From contig CAZHLD010000028.1 in NCBI GenBank assembly GCA_964533185.1, positions 1-33,815 of the forward strand: a stretch of DNA of 33,815 nucleotides, written 5' to 3'. Shown piece by piece: positions 15,443 through 24,080 of the stretch. The position numbers were made by a program, and so were the translations under genes. The stretch comes from CAZHLD01 sp964533185. GTDB taxonomy: Bacteria; Acidobacteriota; Terriglobia; Acidiferrales; UBA7541. Numbering within the stretch: the first letter of the stretch is position 1; every line of letters starts with the position of its first letter. The notes under the pieces are model-generated. The model saw only the letters and a list, made by a program, of their open reading frames with translations, had not been told where the DNA came from and did no database searches.

Positions 15443-16063
15443 GTGGGCCGCGTCTCGCTTGAAGAGGCTTACCCGCGCATCGCCTTCCGCCGGCGCACGC
15501 ACAACTGGTGGGCGCGACTGGTGGGCCAACCGGCCGAGTGCGTCCACCTGGAGACGCAGCACTCGTGGATGGCCACGCTCGCTCCGGACATGCTTTACCT
15601 GCGCGGCAAGGGCGTCGCGCAGCGTGAACCGCTGCGGCCGGAAGTTTCGCTGTGTCTCGATTGCCTGGTCGGCGTGCTCGAAAGCGAGTTGGCCGCCTAC
15701 CGAGGCCGCGTGGTGGCCTTCGAGCCGCACGAAGAAACTTTTTCGCAGTATTTCTTCCTGGCCGCGCCGGACTTCGAGGTTGCGGGCCTGATGCCGGAAG
15801 TTGCCGCCGCTATCGAGAAGCGGCTGGCAGCGCCGATTGACTCGTGCACAGAGTGCAGCGCACCGGGGCGATGGCTGTGGCTTCCGCGCCAGCAGGTGCC
15901 CAGCCTGGACGACTTTGAAGAAATTGAGCGCCGCGCGGGCGAGCGGCTTTGCGCGCGGCATGGCGCGCGCCGGCTCTGCAGCGCGCTCGAAAAGTTTAAC
16001 GAGGCCAACGTGTTTTACATCAACGCGCCCTACGGCGAATCGGGCGCATACGTCTGGTTCTGA
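15443..16063 (+). CDS. conserved protein with paired CxxC motifs, function unknown
   Basis: The frame gives 206 residues from a GTG with AAGGA just upstream. It contains C-L-D-C near residue 71 and C-T-E-C near residue 135, which could form a structural zinc site, plus a few further Cys. Other stretches include RRTHNWWARLVGQPAECVHLETQHSW, FEPHEETFSQYFFLAAPDF and the final FYINAPYGESGAYVWF. There is no signal peptide or membrane helix. It is probably in one transcript with the ACT-domain gene. I cannot assign a family. Confidence 0.7.
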   Translation: MGRVSLEEAYPRIAFRRRTHNWWARLVGQPAECVHLETQHSWMATLAPDMLYLRGKGVAQREPLRPEVSLCLDCLVGVLESELAAYRGRVVAFEPHEETFSQYFFLAAPDFEVAGLMPEVAAAIEKRLAAPIDSCTECSAPGRWLWLPRQQVPSLDDFEEIERRAGERLCARHGARRLCSALEKFNEANVFYINAPYGESGAYVWF

Positions 16064-16069
16064 GGTAGC

Positions 16070-16086
16070 GCCGGCATCCTGCCGGC
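16070..16086. repeat. GC-rich hairpin repeat after a stop codon
   Basis: GCCGGCA/TGCCGGC forms a perfect 7-bp stem with a 3-base loop, 7 bases after the stop of the preceding gene. It may help end or stabilise the message. No T-run follows. Confidence 0.5.
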
Positions 16087-16112
16087 AGGTTGGCTTGAGT
16101 CGCGGAAGTTGG

Positions 16113-16202
16113 TGTCATGCTGAGTCCCGGCGGTTTTTGTCGGGACAAAGCATCCCTCCGGAGGGATTCTTCGTCCCGACCAGGTCGGGGCTCAGAATGA
16201 CA
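16113..16202. repeat. Structured repeat element with TGTCAT-type inverted ends
   Basis: TGTCATGCTGAG (16113-16124) and the reverse complement of CTCAGAATGACA (16191-16202) agree at 11 of 12 positions. Inside are three further hairpins: GTCCCG/CGGGAC, the perfect 16-base palindrome ATCCCTCCGGAGGGAT at 16152-16167, and CCCGAC/GTCGGG. The ends match those nested in the element at 9115-9325, so this is a dispersed family in the genome. Confidence 0.65.
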
Positions 16203-16227
16203 TCGCCTAAGTGGCTAGGGGAGCGCG

Positions 16228-16473
16228 ATGCAGTTGAGAGTCGTCGTCGAAAAATATCTGGCCGCGGGCGGCGGTTACGGGCGCCCTGTGCGCCTCGCTG
16301 ACTTCGGCTGTAGCGCGGCCGAGATTGAGCGCGTCTTCGGCGCCTTCGACGAGGATTACCACATTAGCCGCTTCTTCCATTTCACCAACGAAGTCGGCTC
16401 GCCGTATTTCTCAGTCAATGGCTTCCCGCAAACCCACGTCTCGATCGACGCGGAGATTCAGTCAGTCCTCTAG
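16228..16473 (+). CDS. small conserved protein of unknown function
   Basis: This 81-residue protein starts at an ATG with GGGGAG 4 bases upstream. The sequence is well ordered: a helix (MQLRVVVEKYLAAGGGYG), LADFGCSAAEIERVFGAFDEDYHISRFF, then a strand pair ending FSVNGFPQTHVSIDAEIQ. It has no membrane segment. The helix beginning SAAEIERVFGAFDEDYH looks like a compact binding motif. It faces the convergent pckG gene. No family is recognised; coding status rests on the ribosome site and the protein-like composition. Confidence 0.65.
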   Translation: MQLRVVVEKYLAAGGGYGRPVRLADFGCSAAEIERVFGAFDEDYHISRFFHFTNEVGSPYFSVNGFPQTHVSIDAEIQSVL

Positions 16474-16527
16474 CGGTTGTCCCATTGATTGGATACATCT
16501 CGGCATCTGAGTACTGAAAACTGATTG

Positions 16528-18288
16528 CTAGCGCGGCGCGGTGACGGTGCGCTCGAAGCGTTGCGCCAGGCCAGCGTGCTCGGCGAGCAGCTCGGGCGGC
16601 AGGCGCTTGCCGAACTTCTCAAAGAACTTCCGCGTGTCGTCAAGCTCGGAGGCCCAGTCGGCCGGGTCAACGCGCAGCAGCTCTTCCATCGTCGTGCGGG
16701 AGACATTCAGGCCGTCGAGGGTGAGCGCATCCGGCGTGGGCACCCAGCCGATGGGCGTTTCGGCGGCTTTGCCGTTGCCTTCGACGCGCTCGAGGATCCA
16801 CTTCAGCACGCGCACGTTCTCGCCGAACCCCGGCCAGAGAAAGCTACGGTCGGCACCGCGGCGGAACCAGTTGACGTGGAAAATCTTCGGCGGATGCGGG
16901 ATGCGCTTGCCCATCTCCAGCCAGTGACGGAAGTAGTCGGCCATGTTGTAGCCGCAGAAGGGAAGCATGGCCATCGGGTCGCGCCGGGAGACGCCGACCG
17001 CGCCCGTAGCTGCGGCGGTGGTCTCTGAAGCCATCGTCGCACCGACAAAGACGCCGTGCTGCCAGTTGAACGACTCATAGACCAGCGGAGCCAGCCGCGC
17101 CCGGCGCCCGCCAAAAATGAACGCCGAAATCGGCACGCCCGCGGCGTCTTCCCAGTGCGGGGAGATGCACGGCGCCTGATGTGCGGGCACGGTGTAGCGC
17201 GAGTTCGGTTGCGCCGCCGGGCCTTTGCTCTTGGTCCACGCCTCGCCCTTCCAGTCGATCAGGCCCGCAGGCGGGTCGGACTCGATGCCTTCCCACCACG
17301 GCTCCTGCGAAGGAGTGAGCCCGACGTTGGTGAAAAGCGAATTCTTCTTGAGCGCCAGCATAACGTTGGGGTTGGTGTGCGCGCCCGTCCCTGGCGCGAC
17401 GCCGAAGAAGCCCGCCTCGGGATTAATGGCGTGCAGGTAGCCGTCTGCGCCGATCTGCATCCAGGCAATATCATCGCCGACGGTCCAGACGCGATAGCCC
17501 TGCTTTTCGAGCGCGGAGACCATCATCGCCAGGTTGGTCTTACCGCAGGCGCTGGGGAACGCCGCGGCCATGTAGGTGACTTTGCCGGAGGGCGACTCGA
17601 GGCCGAGGATGAGCATGTGCTCGGCCATCCAGCCCTGCTCGCGCGCCATGAAGCTGGCGATGCGCAGCGCGAAGCATTTCTTGCCCAGCAGCGCGTTACC
17701 GCCATAGCCGGAGCCGACGCTCCAGATGAGTTTCTCCTCGGGGAAGTGCAGGATGAAGCGCTGCTCGGGGTTGAGGTCGCCCAGCGAGTGCAGTCCGGGG
17801 ACGAAGTCGGCCGAACTGCCGATGCGCTCGAGCGCCACCCGGCCCATCCGCGCCATGATGCGCATGCTGGCGGCGACGTAGGCGCTGTCCGTAATCTCCA
17901 CGCCCATCTTGCTGATCGGGGAATCGGCCGGGCCCATAATGTAGGGCACCACGTACATGGTGCGCCCCTTCATTGCGCCTTCGAAGAGCGGAGCGACTTT
18001 CTTTTTGGCCTCTTCAGGCGACATCCAGTTATTGGTGGGGCCGGCGTCGGATTTTTCGCGCGTGCAGATGAAAGTGACCTGCTCGGTGCGGGCCACGTCG
18101 TTCGGGTTGCTGCGGTGGAGATAGCAGTTCGGATACGTTTGCGGGTTCAGGGGAAAGGTATTGCCGTCGCGCAGCATCTGCTCGTTCAGTCGCCCGGCTT
18201 CGGCCTCCGAGCCGTCGCACCAGACCACGCGGTCCGGCCGGGTAAGGCGAGAGACTTCGTCCACCCATTTTTCAAGGGGAGTAGGCAC
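16528..18288 (-). CDS. pckG: phosphoenolpyruvate carboxykinase (GTP)
   Basis: This 586-residue enzyme converts oxaloacetate and GTP to phosphoenolpyruvate, GDP and CO2, the entry step of gluconeogenesis. The signature P-loop FPSAC248GKTN (about 244-252) has the reactive Cys typical of the GTP class. GDDIAW (about 271-276) is the metal-binding kinase-2 motif. NPEAGFFGVAPGT and FNWQHGVFVGATMASE are further hallmarks. The start is GTG at 18288 with GGAGG 5-6 bases before it; the open frame above this (to 18420) is rejected because it holds a likely promoter. Length fits the roughly 600-residue bacterial members. It works well beside beta-oxidation genes, which feed acetyl-CoA into the cycle. Confidence 0.97.
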   Translation of the reverse strand: MPTPLEKWVDEVSRLTRPDRVVWCDGSEAEAGRLNEQMLRDGNTFPLNPQTYPNCYLHRSNPNDVARTEQVTFICTREKSDAGPTNNWMSPEEAKKKVAPLFEGAMKGRTMYVVPYIMGPADSPISKMGVEITDSAYVAASMRIMARMGRVALERIGSSADFVPGLHSLGDLNPEQRFILHFPEEKLIWSVGSGYGGNALLGKKCFALRIASFMAREQGWMAEHMLILGLESPSGKVTYMAAAFPSACGKTNLAMMVSALEKQGYRVWTVGDDIAWMQIGADGYLHAINPEAGFFGVAPGTGAHTNPNVMLALKKNSLFTNVGLTPSQEPWWEGIESDPPAGLIDWKGEAWTKSKGPAAQPNSRYTVPAHQAPCISPHWEDAAGVPISAFIFGGRRARLAPLVYESFNWQHGVFVGATMASETTAAATGAVGVSRRDPMAMLPFCGYNMADYFRHWLEMGKRIPHPPKIFHVNWFRRGADRSFLWPGFGENVRVLKWILERVEGNGKAAETPIGWVPTPDALTLDGLNVSRTTMEELLRVDPADWASELDDTRKFFEKFGKRLPPELLAEHAGLAQRFERTVTAPR

Positions 18289-18391
18289 AGGGGCCTCCAG
18301 GTTTGATCCGACCCTTGCATGCCGCCGGGCAGCGGTGAAGGAGCTGACGTGCCAACGCAGCCGGCAGCGCTTTCGCGCGGCGACTAACATC

Positions 18392-18420
18392 AGTCTAGGA
18401 CACGAGCCAGCCATTTGCAA
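18392..18420 (-). promoter_or_regulatory. candidate pckG promoter
   Basis: On the minus strand TTGCAA (18420-18415) and TAGACT (18397-18392) are 17 bases apart, four of six matches each to the sigma-70 boxes. The transcript would have an untranslated leader of about 100 bases before the GTG at 18288. Confidence 0.35.
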
Positions 18421-18507
18421 CCGCGCCAGATTGGTGCCGTTGTGACCTCGTAACCTCGTGACCCCACGAACTCATCCGCCTTCTTGGCTGTTATACTTCG
18501 GTCCTCC

Positions 18508-18801
18508 ATGTACGCCCGCAAACTCCAGGTTGAGGTCGTTGTCGGCAGCGAGCGCCGCCCATGCCCTCTCGAGTGGCTGGATGCCTTCTGCATGCGCAAT
18601 TTTACCGGCGCGGCCGAATTCGACGACACCTTGCCGTTGGCCGAAGGCCGCATCGAGGCCAGCTTCTGTGTGGAGCCTGCGCGTCTGGCCGCAGCGCTCG
18701 CCAAATGGCTCACCAAACGCGGCAAGGGCAACGGCCAACCCATCACCGTGGAAATCAGCGAATTGCAGGGGCCGGCCCCAGCGGGCCCGGTTTCAGGTTG
18801 A
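18508..18801 (+). CDS. conserved small protein of unknown function
   Basis: The product is 97 residues, starting MYARKLQVEVVVGSERRPCPLEWLDAF, then GAAEFDDTLPLAEGRIEASFCVEPARLAAALAKWLTKRGKG. The composition is protein-like, without signal or membrane segments. There is no clear ribosome site before the ATG, but TATACT at 18492-18497 lies 10 bases upstream, so a near-leaderless message is possible. The fadN gene begins 76 bases downstream in the same direction. I do not recognise the family. Confidence 0.6.
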   Translation: MYARKLQVEVVVGSERRPCPLEWLDAFCMRNFTGAAEFDDTLPLAEGRIEASFCVEPARLAAALAKWLTKRGKGNGQPITVEISELQGPAPAGPVSG

Positions 18802-18877
18802 CCTGCTCCTTGCCCTTCTGTAACCTGCTCCCCTGCCTCTGCCGCACCGTACGCGGACCCGTCGCACGAGAGACACC

Positions 18878-21462
18878 ATGACCCGACGCATCGAAAAAGT
18901 CGCTGTGCTGGGAGCCGGCACGATGGGCGCGCGCATCGCCGCTCACCTGGCCAATGCCGGCGTGCCCTGCTACTTGCTGGACATTGTCCCCTCTGAGCTC
19001 ACCGCGGATGAAAAGGCGAAGGGCCTTACGCTCTCCGAGCCCCGCGTGCGCAACCGCATTGTCCTGGCCGGCTTCGAAGCGGCGAAGAAAGCGCGGCCTG
19101 CGGCCTTTTTTACGACCGAGCGCGCGCGGCTGATTACCCCGGGCAATTTCGACGACAACCTCGCCTGGCTGGGCGAAGTGGACTGGATCATCGAGGCGGT
19201 GGCGGAGAATCTCGAGATCAAGCGGCGGCTCTTCGAGCGCGTTGAGCAGTACCGCAAGCCGGGTACCTTGGTCACCACGAACACATCAGGCCTGCCGATT
19301 CACCTTGTCGCGGAAGGCCGCTCGGACGATTTCCAGCAGCACTGGGCCGGCACGCATTTCTTCAACCCGCCGCGCTACATGAAGCTGGTCGAGCTGATCC
19401 CCGGGCCCAAGACGCGCCCCGATGTGCTCGCCACGCTCAGCGACTTCTGCGACCGGCAGGTGGGCAAAGGCGTGGTCGTTGCCAAGGACACGCCCAACTT
19501 CATCGCCAATCGCATCGGCACTTTTTCCATGCTCAACGTGCTGCGCTTGATGCGCGAGATGGACCTCACCATCGAAGAAATTGACGCCTGCACCGGCCCG
19601 GCCGTCGGCTGGCCGAAGTCGGCCACGTTCCGCACCGCCGATATTGTCGGGCTCGACGTGCTGGTGCATGTGGTCCGCAACATCTATGAGAACGCGCCGA
19701 ACGATGAGTCGCGCGAAATTTACCGCGTGCCCCCTCTGATCGAAGACATGCTGAAGCGCGGCTGGCTGGGTGAGAAAACCGGCGGCGGCTTCTACCAGCG
19801 CGTGAAGAAAGAAGGCGAACGGGAAATCCTGACCCTCGACTGGAAGACGATGGAGTACCGCCCGCGGCTGAAGGCGCGCTTTGCCTCAATCGAAATGGGC
19901 AAGACGATTGACGACACGCGCGAGCGACTCCGCGCCCTGCTCGCCGCCGGCGACAAGGCCTCCAAGTTCCTTGCGGCCTCGATCTCCGGCATGTGCCTCT
20001 ACGCCGCGCGGCGCATCCCGGAGATTGCGGACACGATTGTGGACGTGGACCGCGCCATGCGCTGGGGCTTTGCCTGGGAGCTGGGCCCGTTCGAGCTGTG
20101 GGACGCCATCGGCGTCGAAACCCTTGCCAAGCGGCTCGAACAGGAAGGGAATGCGCTGCCTCTGCTCGTGACCGGGCTGCTCTCGTCGGGCAAGAAATCG
20201 TTCTATCAGCAGGAGCGCGGCGAGAGTTCGTTTTTTGATTTGGCCGCGCGCAGCGAAAAGCCGCTTGCCGACCCGCCGGGCGTCATCTATCTGAAGTCGC
20301 TGAAAGATCGCTCGAAGGAAGTCGAGCGCAACTCCGGCGCCAGCCTCATCGACCTGGGCGACGGCGTGCTGTGCTGCGAGTTTCACTCCAAGATGAACGC
20401 CATCGGCGGCGACCTGGTGGCCATGCTGCACGCCGGCGTCAAGCGCCTGCGGACGGACTTTGAAGCAATGGTGGTGGCCAACCAGGCGACGAATTTTTCC
20501 GTCGGCGCCAACCTGATGCTGCTGCTCGTGGCGGCGCAGGAGCAGGAGTGGGACGAGATCCACATGGCCGTGCGGCAGTTCCAGAACGTCAACTTGGCGC
20601 TGAAGTATGCGCCGCGCCCCGTCGTCGTTGCGCCGCAGGGCATGGCGCTGGGCGGCGGCTGCGAAATCATCCTGCACGGCGCGCAGGTCCACGCCGCGGC
20701 GGAGTCTTATATCGGTTTGGTGGAGACCGGCGTCGGCCTGATCCCCGGCGGCGGCGGCACCAAAGAAATGTTGATTCGTGCCGGCGAACGCGCCGCGGGT
20801 GGCGAAGACCTCGACCTGTTCCGCGCGCTCAAGCCCGCCTTCGAGACCATCGCCATGGCCAAAGTGGCTACCAGCGCTGAAGAAGCGCGCGATCTGGGCT
20901 TTCTGCGCCGCGCCGACCGGGTCTCGATGAACCGCGACCGCCTTGTAGCCGACGCCAAGGCCACCGCGCTTTCGCTGGTGCGAGCCGGCTGGCGTCCTGC
21001 CGCGGCGAGCCCTGCTGAAGGCGCCGCCACGACGCAGGTCCGCGTGCTTGGCGAACAGTTCCTGGCCGGAGCGAAGCTCGCCATCCACATGATGTTTCGC
21101 GGCGAGTTCATCTCTGAATACGACGCCCATGTGGGCCGCAAGCTTGCCCACATCTTGGCCGGTGGGGCGCTTTCTGCTCCGCAGATGGTCAGCGAGCAGT
21201 ACGTGCTCGATCTGGAGCGCGAAGCCTTCGTCAGTCTGTGTGGCGAGCGCAAGACCCAGGAGCGCATNNNNNNNNNNNNNNNNNNNNNNNNNNNNNNNNN
21301 NNNNNNNNNNNNNNNNNNNNNNNNNNNNNNNNNNNNNNNNNNNNNNNNNNNNNNNNNNNNNNNNNNNTGGAGCGCGAAGCCTTCGTCAGTCTGTGTGGCG
21401 AGCGCAAGACCCAGGAGCGCATCGCCCACACCCTCAAAACCGGCAAGCCCCTGCGCAACTAA
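18878..21462 (+). CDS. fadN: 3-hydroxyacyl-CoA dehydrogenase / enoyl-CoA hydratase (FadN-like), interrupted by a false gap
   Basis: This fused enzyme carries out the hydration and NAD-dependent oxidation steps of fatty-acid beta-oxidation. The dehydrogenase comes first: VAVLGAGTMGARIAAHLA (NAD loop G12-A-G-T-M-G17), then THFFNPPRYMKLVELIPG and a second helical domain. The hydratase (crotonase) part follows, with FHSKMNAIGGDLVA, PQGMALGGGCEI (oxyanion hole) and ETGVGLIPGGGGTKEM. This order is that of B. subtilis FadN, not E. coli FadB. The 100 Ns at 21268-21367 sit near the C-terminus, but bases 21213-21267 and 21368-21422 are identical. Joining 21267 to 21423 gives an intact frame of 809 codons plus TAA, ending KTGKPLRN. 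No strong ribosome site precedes the ATG. Confidence 0.95.
21268..21367. other. Run of 100 N, artefactual scaffold gap inside fadN
   Basis: Exactly 100 N, the usual filler for unknown gap size. The 55 bases before it (21213-21267) are repeated exactly after it (21368-21422), so the two contig ends overlap and nothing is missing. Confidence 0.9.
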
Positions 21463-21468
21463 TTTGGC

Positions 21469-22065
21469 TCACAAATCGTCGTCCACCAGGAACCGGTCGT
21501 GGCCGTTGGTTTCCAGCCAGTGGTAGAGAAACACCTGGTAAAGATACGAGGCGACGATTTCCTCGCCCAGCTCATGAGTTTCTACACACAGAAATGGCAC
21601 GCCCAGGCCCGCCAATGCGGCGATCAGGGATTGCGTGATCTGGTTGGGATTGGCCGGGCTGTGCGAGTACTTTGACTTTACCTGGCTGAGCGGCGCGGTG
21701 ATCACCAGCAGGCGGTGAGGCAGCCGGCTCATCTGCCGCAGGCGCTCCACAAACGCGACTCGCTCGGCGGTGAACGAGTGCACCAGGTCGGCCAGGTCTT
21801 TGCGCTCGACGGTACATTCTTGCTCGAGACCCGCGATCGAGTAGTCGCCCAGCCCCAGGGCTTTCCTTTCCACCCCGGCAAACCAGCCTTGAAACCGTGA
21901 AAAGGAGAAGGGGTTCTTTTCCCGCGTGTCCACAATCAGCACGGGACGCGGCGCGCGAAGCTGCGTGCCGCCCCGCTCGGCAACCACCGGCAGCGCGGGA
22001 GGCGGCACCGGCGCGGCGGTCATTTGCCATTCGAGCGGAGAAGTGATCAGCGTGCGGCGTCTCAT
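21469..22065 (-). CDS. ERCC4-domain nuclease
   Basis: This 198-residue protein has the XPF/ERCC4 nuclease signature: VDTREKNPF (D46, R48, E49), G73-D74-Y, then E87-R88-K89-x3-D93, the full GDXnERKX3D metal site. The remaining fold (HRLLVITAPLSQV, ITQSLIAALAGLGVPFLCVET, ASYLYQVFLYHWLE) fits the domain. In XPF/Mus81 it cuts branched DNA, but here no helix-hairpin-helix or helicase is attached. A Pro-rich N-tail precedes the domain. The chosen ATG at 22065 has a weak ribosome site; 22023 is another option. It stands alone between fadN (stop only 6 bases away, convergent) and the divergent hicBA pair. Repair, recombination or defence roles are all open. Confidence 0.88.
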   Translation of the reverse strand: MRRRTLITSPLEWQMTAAPVPPPALPVVAERGGTQLRAPRPVLIVDTREKNPFSFSRFQGWFAGVERKALGLGDYSIAGLEQECTVERKDLADLVHSFTAERVAFVERLRQMSRLPHRLLVITAPLSQVKSKYSHSPANPNQITQSLIAALAGLGVPFLCVETHELGEEIVASYLYQVFLYHWLETNGHDRFLVDDDL

Positions 22066-22224
22066 TTCCGTCTTGCCGCGGGAGCATAGCACGTCTCCCG
22101 ATAGGCTGCACGGCGACAGGAGGGCTATGAGGGCGTGCCGCGCGCAGCCTGAGCGAACCGCTATGCTGGCCTTCCAATGCCCGGCATCGTTTGACGAGAT
22201 TCGCCGTGAAGCCTAGAATTGGTG

Positions 22225-22542
22225 ATGACAATGGCGAGAAAGATCACATCGCGTCGCGCGCGCGCGCGCGGGATTTGCTTCACCGCGCAGGTTTGGAAGG
22301 AGGGCTCCGCCTACGTTGCCTATTCTCCGGAACTGGATATTTCGAGCGCTGGAGACTCCTCCACCCAAGCCCGCGTACGCCTGCGCGAGGCCGTCACGCT
22401 GTTTCTTGAAGAGGCGGCCCGCAAGGGCAGTCTTGCAGAGATTCTCTCCGAGGCCGGTTTTCGAAAGCAGGGAAACACCTACCGCAGTCATCGCATTATT
22501 CTCCGCGAGACAATCCGTCTGGCCGTGCCCGCAACCGTGTAG
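22225..22542 (+). CDS. hicB: HicB-like antitoxin
   Basis: The 105-residue product has the HicB partial RNase-H-like fold: ICFTAQVWKEGSAYVAYSPELDISSAGDSSTQARVRLREAV, where the pattern Y-x-A-x-x-P-E-L and the G-D-S-x-x-x-A helix match the family. It should bind and silence HicA and repress the operon. It overlaps nothing and HicA starts 12 bases after its stop. The order antitoxin-toxin is the reverse of E. coli hicAB. Near the 5' end a (CG)8 tract at 22255-22270 codes for alternating Arg-Ala. ATG 22225 and ATG 22231 are both possible starts. Confidence 0.8.
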   Translation: MTMARKITSRRARARGICFTAQVWKEGSAYVAYSPELDISSAGDSSTQARVRLREAVTLFLEEAARKGSLAEILSEAGFRKQGNTYRSHRIILRETIRLAVPATV

Positions 22543-22554
22543 TCAGGGGCAGCG

Positions 22555-22785
22555 ATGTCCCGCCTCACTCCAATTTCCTTTTCAAAGATTATCCGCGTGT
22601 TGGAGAAAGAAGGCTTTGTGCTGGCCCGGCAACGAGGAGACCACATGATTTTCACGAAGCCGAGCATCTTGCGGCCCGTCGTTGTGCCACGCTACGACCC
22701 CTTGCCTATCTTCATCATCAAGAACATCTTGCGCACTGCCCGCATCAGCCGCGACCGATACTTTGAGCTGCTGATAAAGACCTGA
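22555..22785 (+). CDS. hicA: HicA-like mRNA interferase toxin
   Basis: This 76-residue protein fits the HicA (YcfA) dsRBD-like fold: SFSKIIRVLEKEGFVLARQRGDH30MIF, then PVVVPRYDPLPIFIIKNILRTARIS. The His at position 30 in R-x-x-G-D/S-H is the catalytic residue of HicA toxins, which cut mRNA and stop translation. The motif is intact, so the toxin should be active. It lies in one transcript with the upstream antitoxin gene and ends 82 bases before fadA. Confidence 0.88.
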   Translation: MSRLTPISFSKIIRVLEKEGFVLARQRGDHMIFTKPSILRPVVVPRYDPLPIFIIKNILRTARISRDRYFELLIKT

Positions 22786-22867
22786 GATGTTCCCCCTGTT
22801 GATTTTTGTCCGCTGCTGGCATCCAATAGGTTGCTGCAGCTGTTTGCTGAAAACGAAGAGGTGCTCC

Positions 22868-24061
22868 ATGCGAGAAGCGGTGATTGTCAGTTCGGTGCGG
22901 ACGGCGGTAGGGAAGGCCTACAAGGGCGCGTTGCGGGCGACGCGTCCGGACGATTTAGCTGCGGTGGCGATCAAAGAAGCGGTTGCGCGCGTGCCCGGGC
23001 TCGACGCCAAGGAAATCGAAGACGTCATCCTCGGTTGCGCGATGCCTGAAGCCGAGCAGGGGATGAACGTCGCGCGCATCGCGGCGTTGCGCGCGGGCTT
23101 GCCGGTGGAAGCCTCGGCGATCACGATCAACCGTTTCTGCTCCTCGGGACTGCAGGCGATTGCCATGGCCGCCGAACGCATCATGCTGGGCCACGCCGAG
23201 GTGATCGTCGCCGGCGGCACCGAGTCGATGTCCATGGTGCCGATGGGCGGCAACAAAATCTCGCCCAACCCTTGGCTGATGGACCACTACCCGGACTCCT
23301 ACCTCGGCATGGGCCTCACCGCCGAAAACCTGGCGCGCAAGTACGGCATCACGCGCGAGCAGGCCGACGAGTTTTCCTTCGCAAGCCACCAGAAGGCGCT
23401 TGCCGCCATCGCCGCGGGCAAGTTCAAAGAAGAAGTCGTGCCCGTCGAGGTCAGCGTCACTGCAGTTGAAAACGGCAACGGCGCGCGTCCCAAAGCCAAA
23501 ACGGTCAAGACCACCTTCGACACCGATGAAGGCCCTCGCGCCGACACTTCGCCCGAAGCGCTGGCGAAGTTAAAGCCTGCCTTCCATGCCCGTGGCGTGA
23601 CCACCGCGGGCAACAGCTCGCAGATGTCCGACGGCGCTGCCGCCGCCGTGGTGATGAGCGCCGAGCGCGCCCGCGCCATCGGCGCCAAACCGATGTGCCG
23701 CTTCCTTGCGTTTGCCACCGCCGGCTGCCTGCCGGAAGAAATGGGAGTCGGCCCGGTGTACGCCATTCCGAAGGCCCTAAAGCTCGCTGGCCTCAAGCTC
23801 GACCAAATCGACGTAATCGAATTGAACGAAGCGTTCGCCGTGCAATCGCTTTCGGTGATGAAGCTTGCAGAGCTTGACCCTGCAAAGGTGAACCCCAACG
23901 GCGGCGCCATCGCGCTGGGCCACCCGTTGGGCTGCACCGGCGCGAAGCTGACGGCTACGATCCTGCGTGAGCTCCTGCGCCGCAACGCGCGCTACGGCAT
24001 GGTGACGATGTGCGTCGGCGGGGGAATGGGCGCGGCGGGAATTTTCGAGCGCGTCGCGTAG
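22868..24061 (+). CDS. fadA: acetyl-CoA acyltransferase (thiolase)
   Basis: This 397-residue enzyme catalyses the last step of beta-oxidation, cleaving 3-ketoacyl-CoA with CoA to acetyl-CoA. All thiolase residues are visible: nucleophile C91 in NRFCSSGLQA, H352 in AIALGHPLGCTGA and C382 in MVTMCVGGGMG. The N-terminus VIVSSVRTAVGK and ANGTES-like AGGTESMSMVPMGG are further family marks. AGAGG lies 6 bases before ATG 22868, so the open frame above it (to 22787) is not used. It is of the FadA/FadI long-chain group by context: it follows the fadN-like gene and precedes fadE in the same direction, although other genes now lie between. Confidence 0.96.
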   Translation: MREAVIVSSVRTAVGKAYKGALRATRPDDLAAVAIKEAVARVPGLDAKEIEDVILGCAMPEAEQGMNVARIAALRAGLPVEASAITINRFCSSGLQAIAMAAERIMLGHAEVIVAGGTESMSMVPMGGNKISPNPWLMDHYPDSYLGMGLTAENLARKYGITREQADEFSFASHQKALAAIAAGKFKEEVVPVEVSVTAVENGNGARPKAKTVKTTFDTDEGPRADTSPEALAKLKPAFHARGVTTAGNSSQMSDGAAAAVVMSAERARAIGAKPMCRFLAFATAGCLPEEMGVGPVYAIPKALKLAGLKLDQIDVIELNEAFAVQSLSVMKLAELDPAKVNPNGGAIALGHPLGCTGAKLTATILRELLRRNARYGMVTMCVGGGMGAAGIFERVA

Positions 24062-24080
24062 GGGTTGTTGCGGAATCGTG

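Noticed and set aside
16064..16227. CRISPR-like repeats
   Set aside because: The repeats are inverted hairpins without regularly spaced direct copies or spacers.
17056..18306. 416-codon plus-strand open frame opposite pckG
   Set aside because: pckG has all catalytic motifs on the minus strand. The plus frame is an antisense mirror.
19886..21151. 421-codon minus-strand open frame opposite fadN
   Set aside because: Antisense mirror of a clear beta-oxidation gene, with no ribosome site or recognisable motif.
21213..21422. Tandem duplication of the fadN end
   Set aside because: The two 55-base copies are separated by exactly 100 N, the standard filler, and fusing them gives a normal C-terminus. 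An assembly overlap is simpler than a real duplication.
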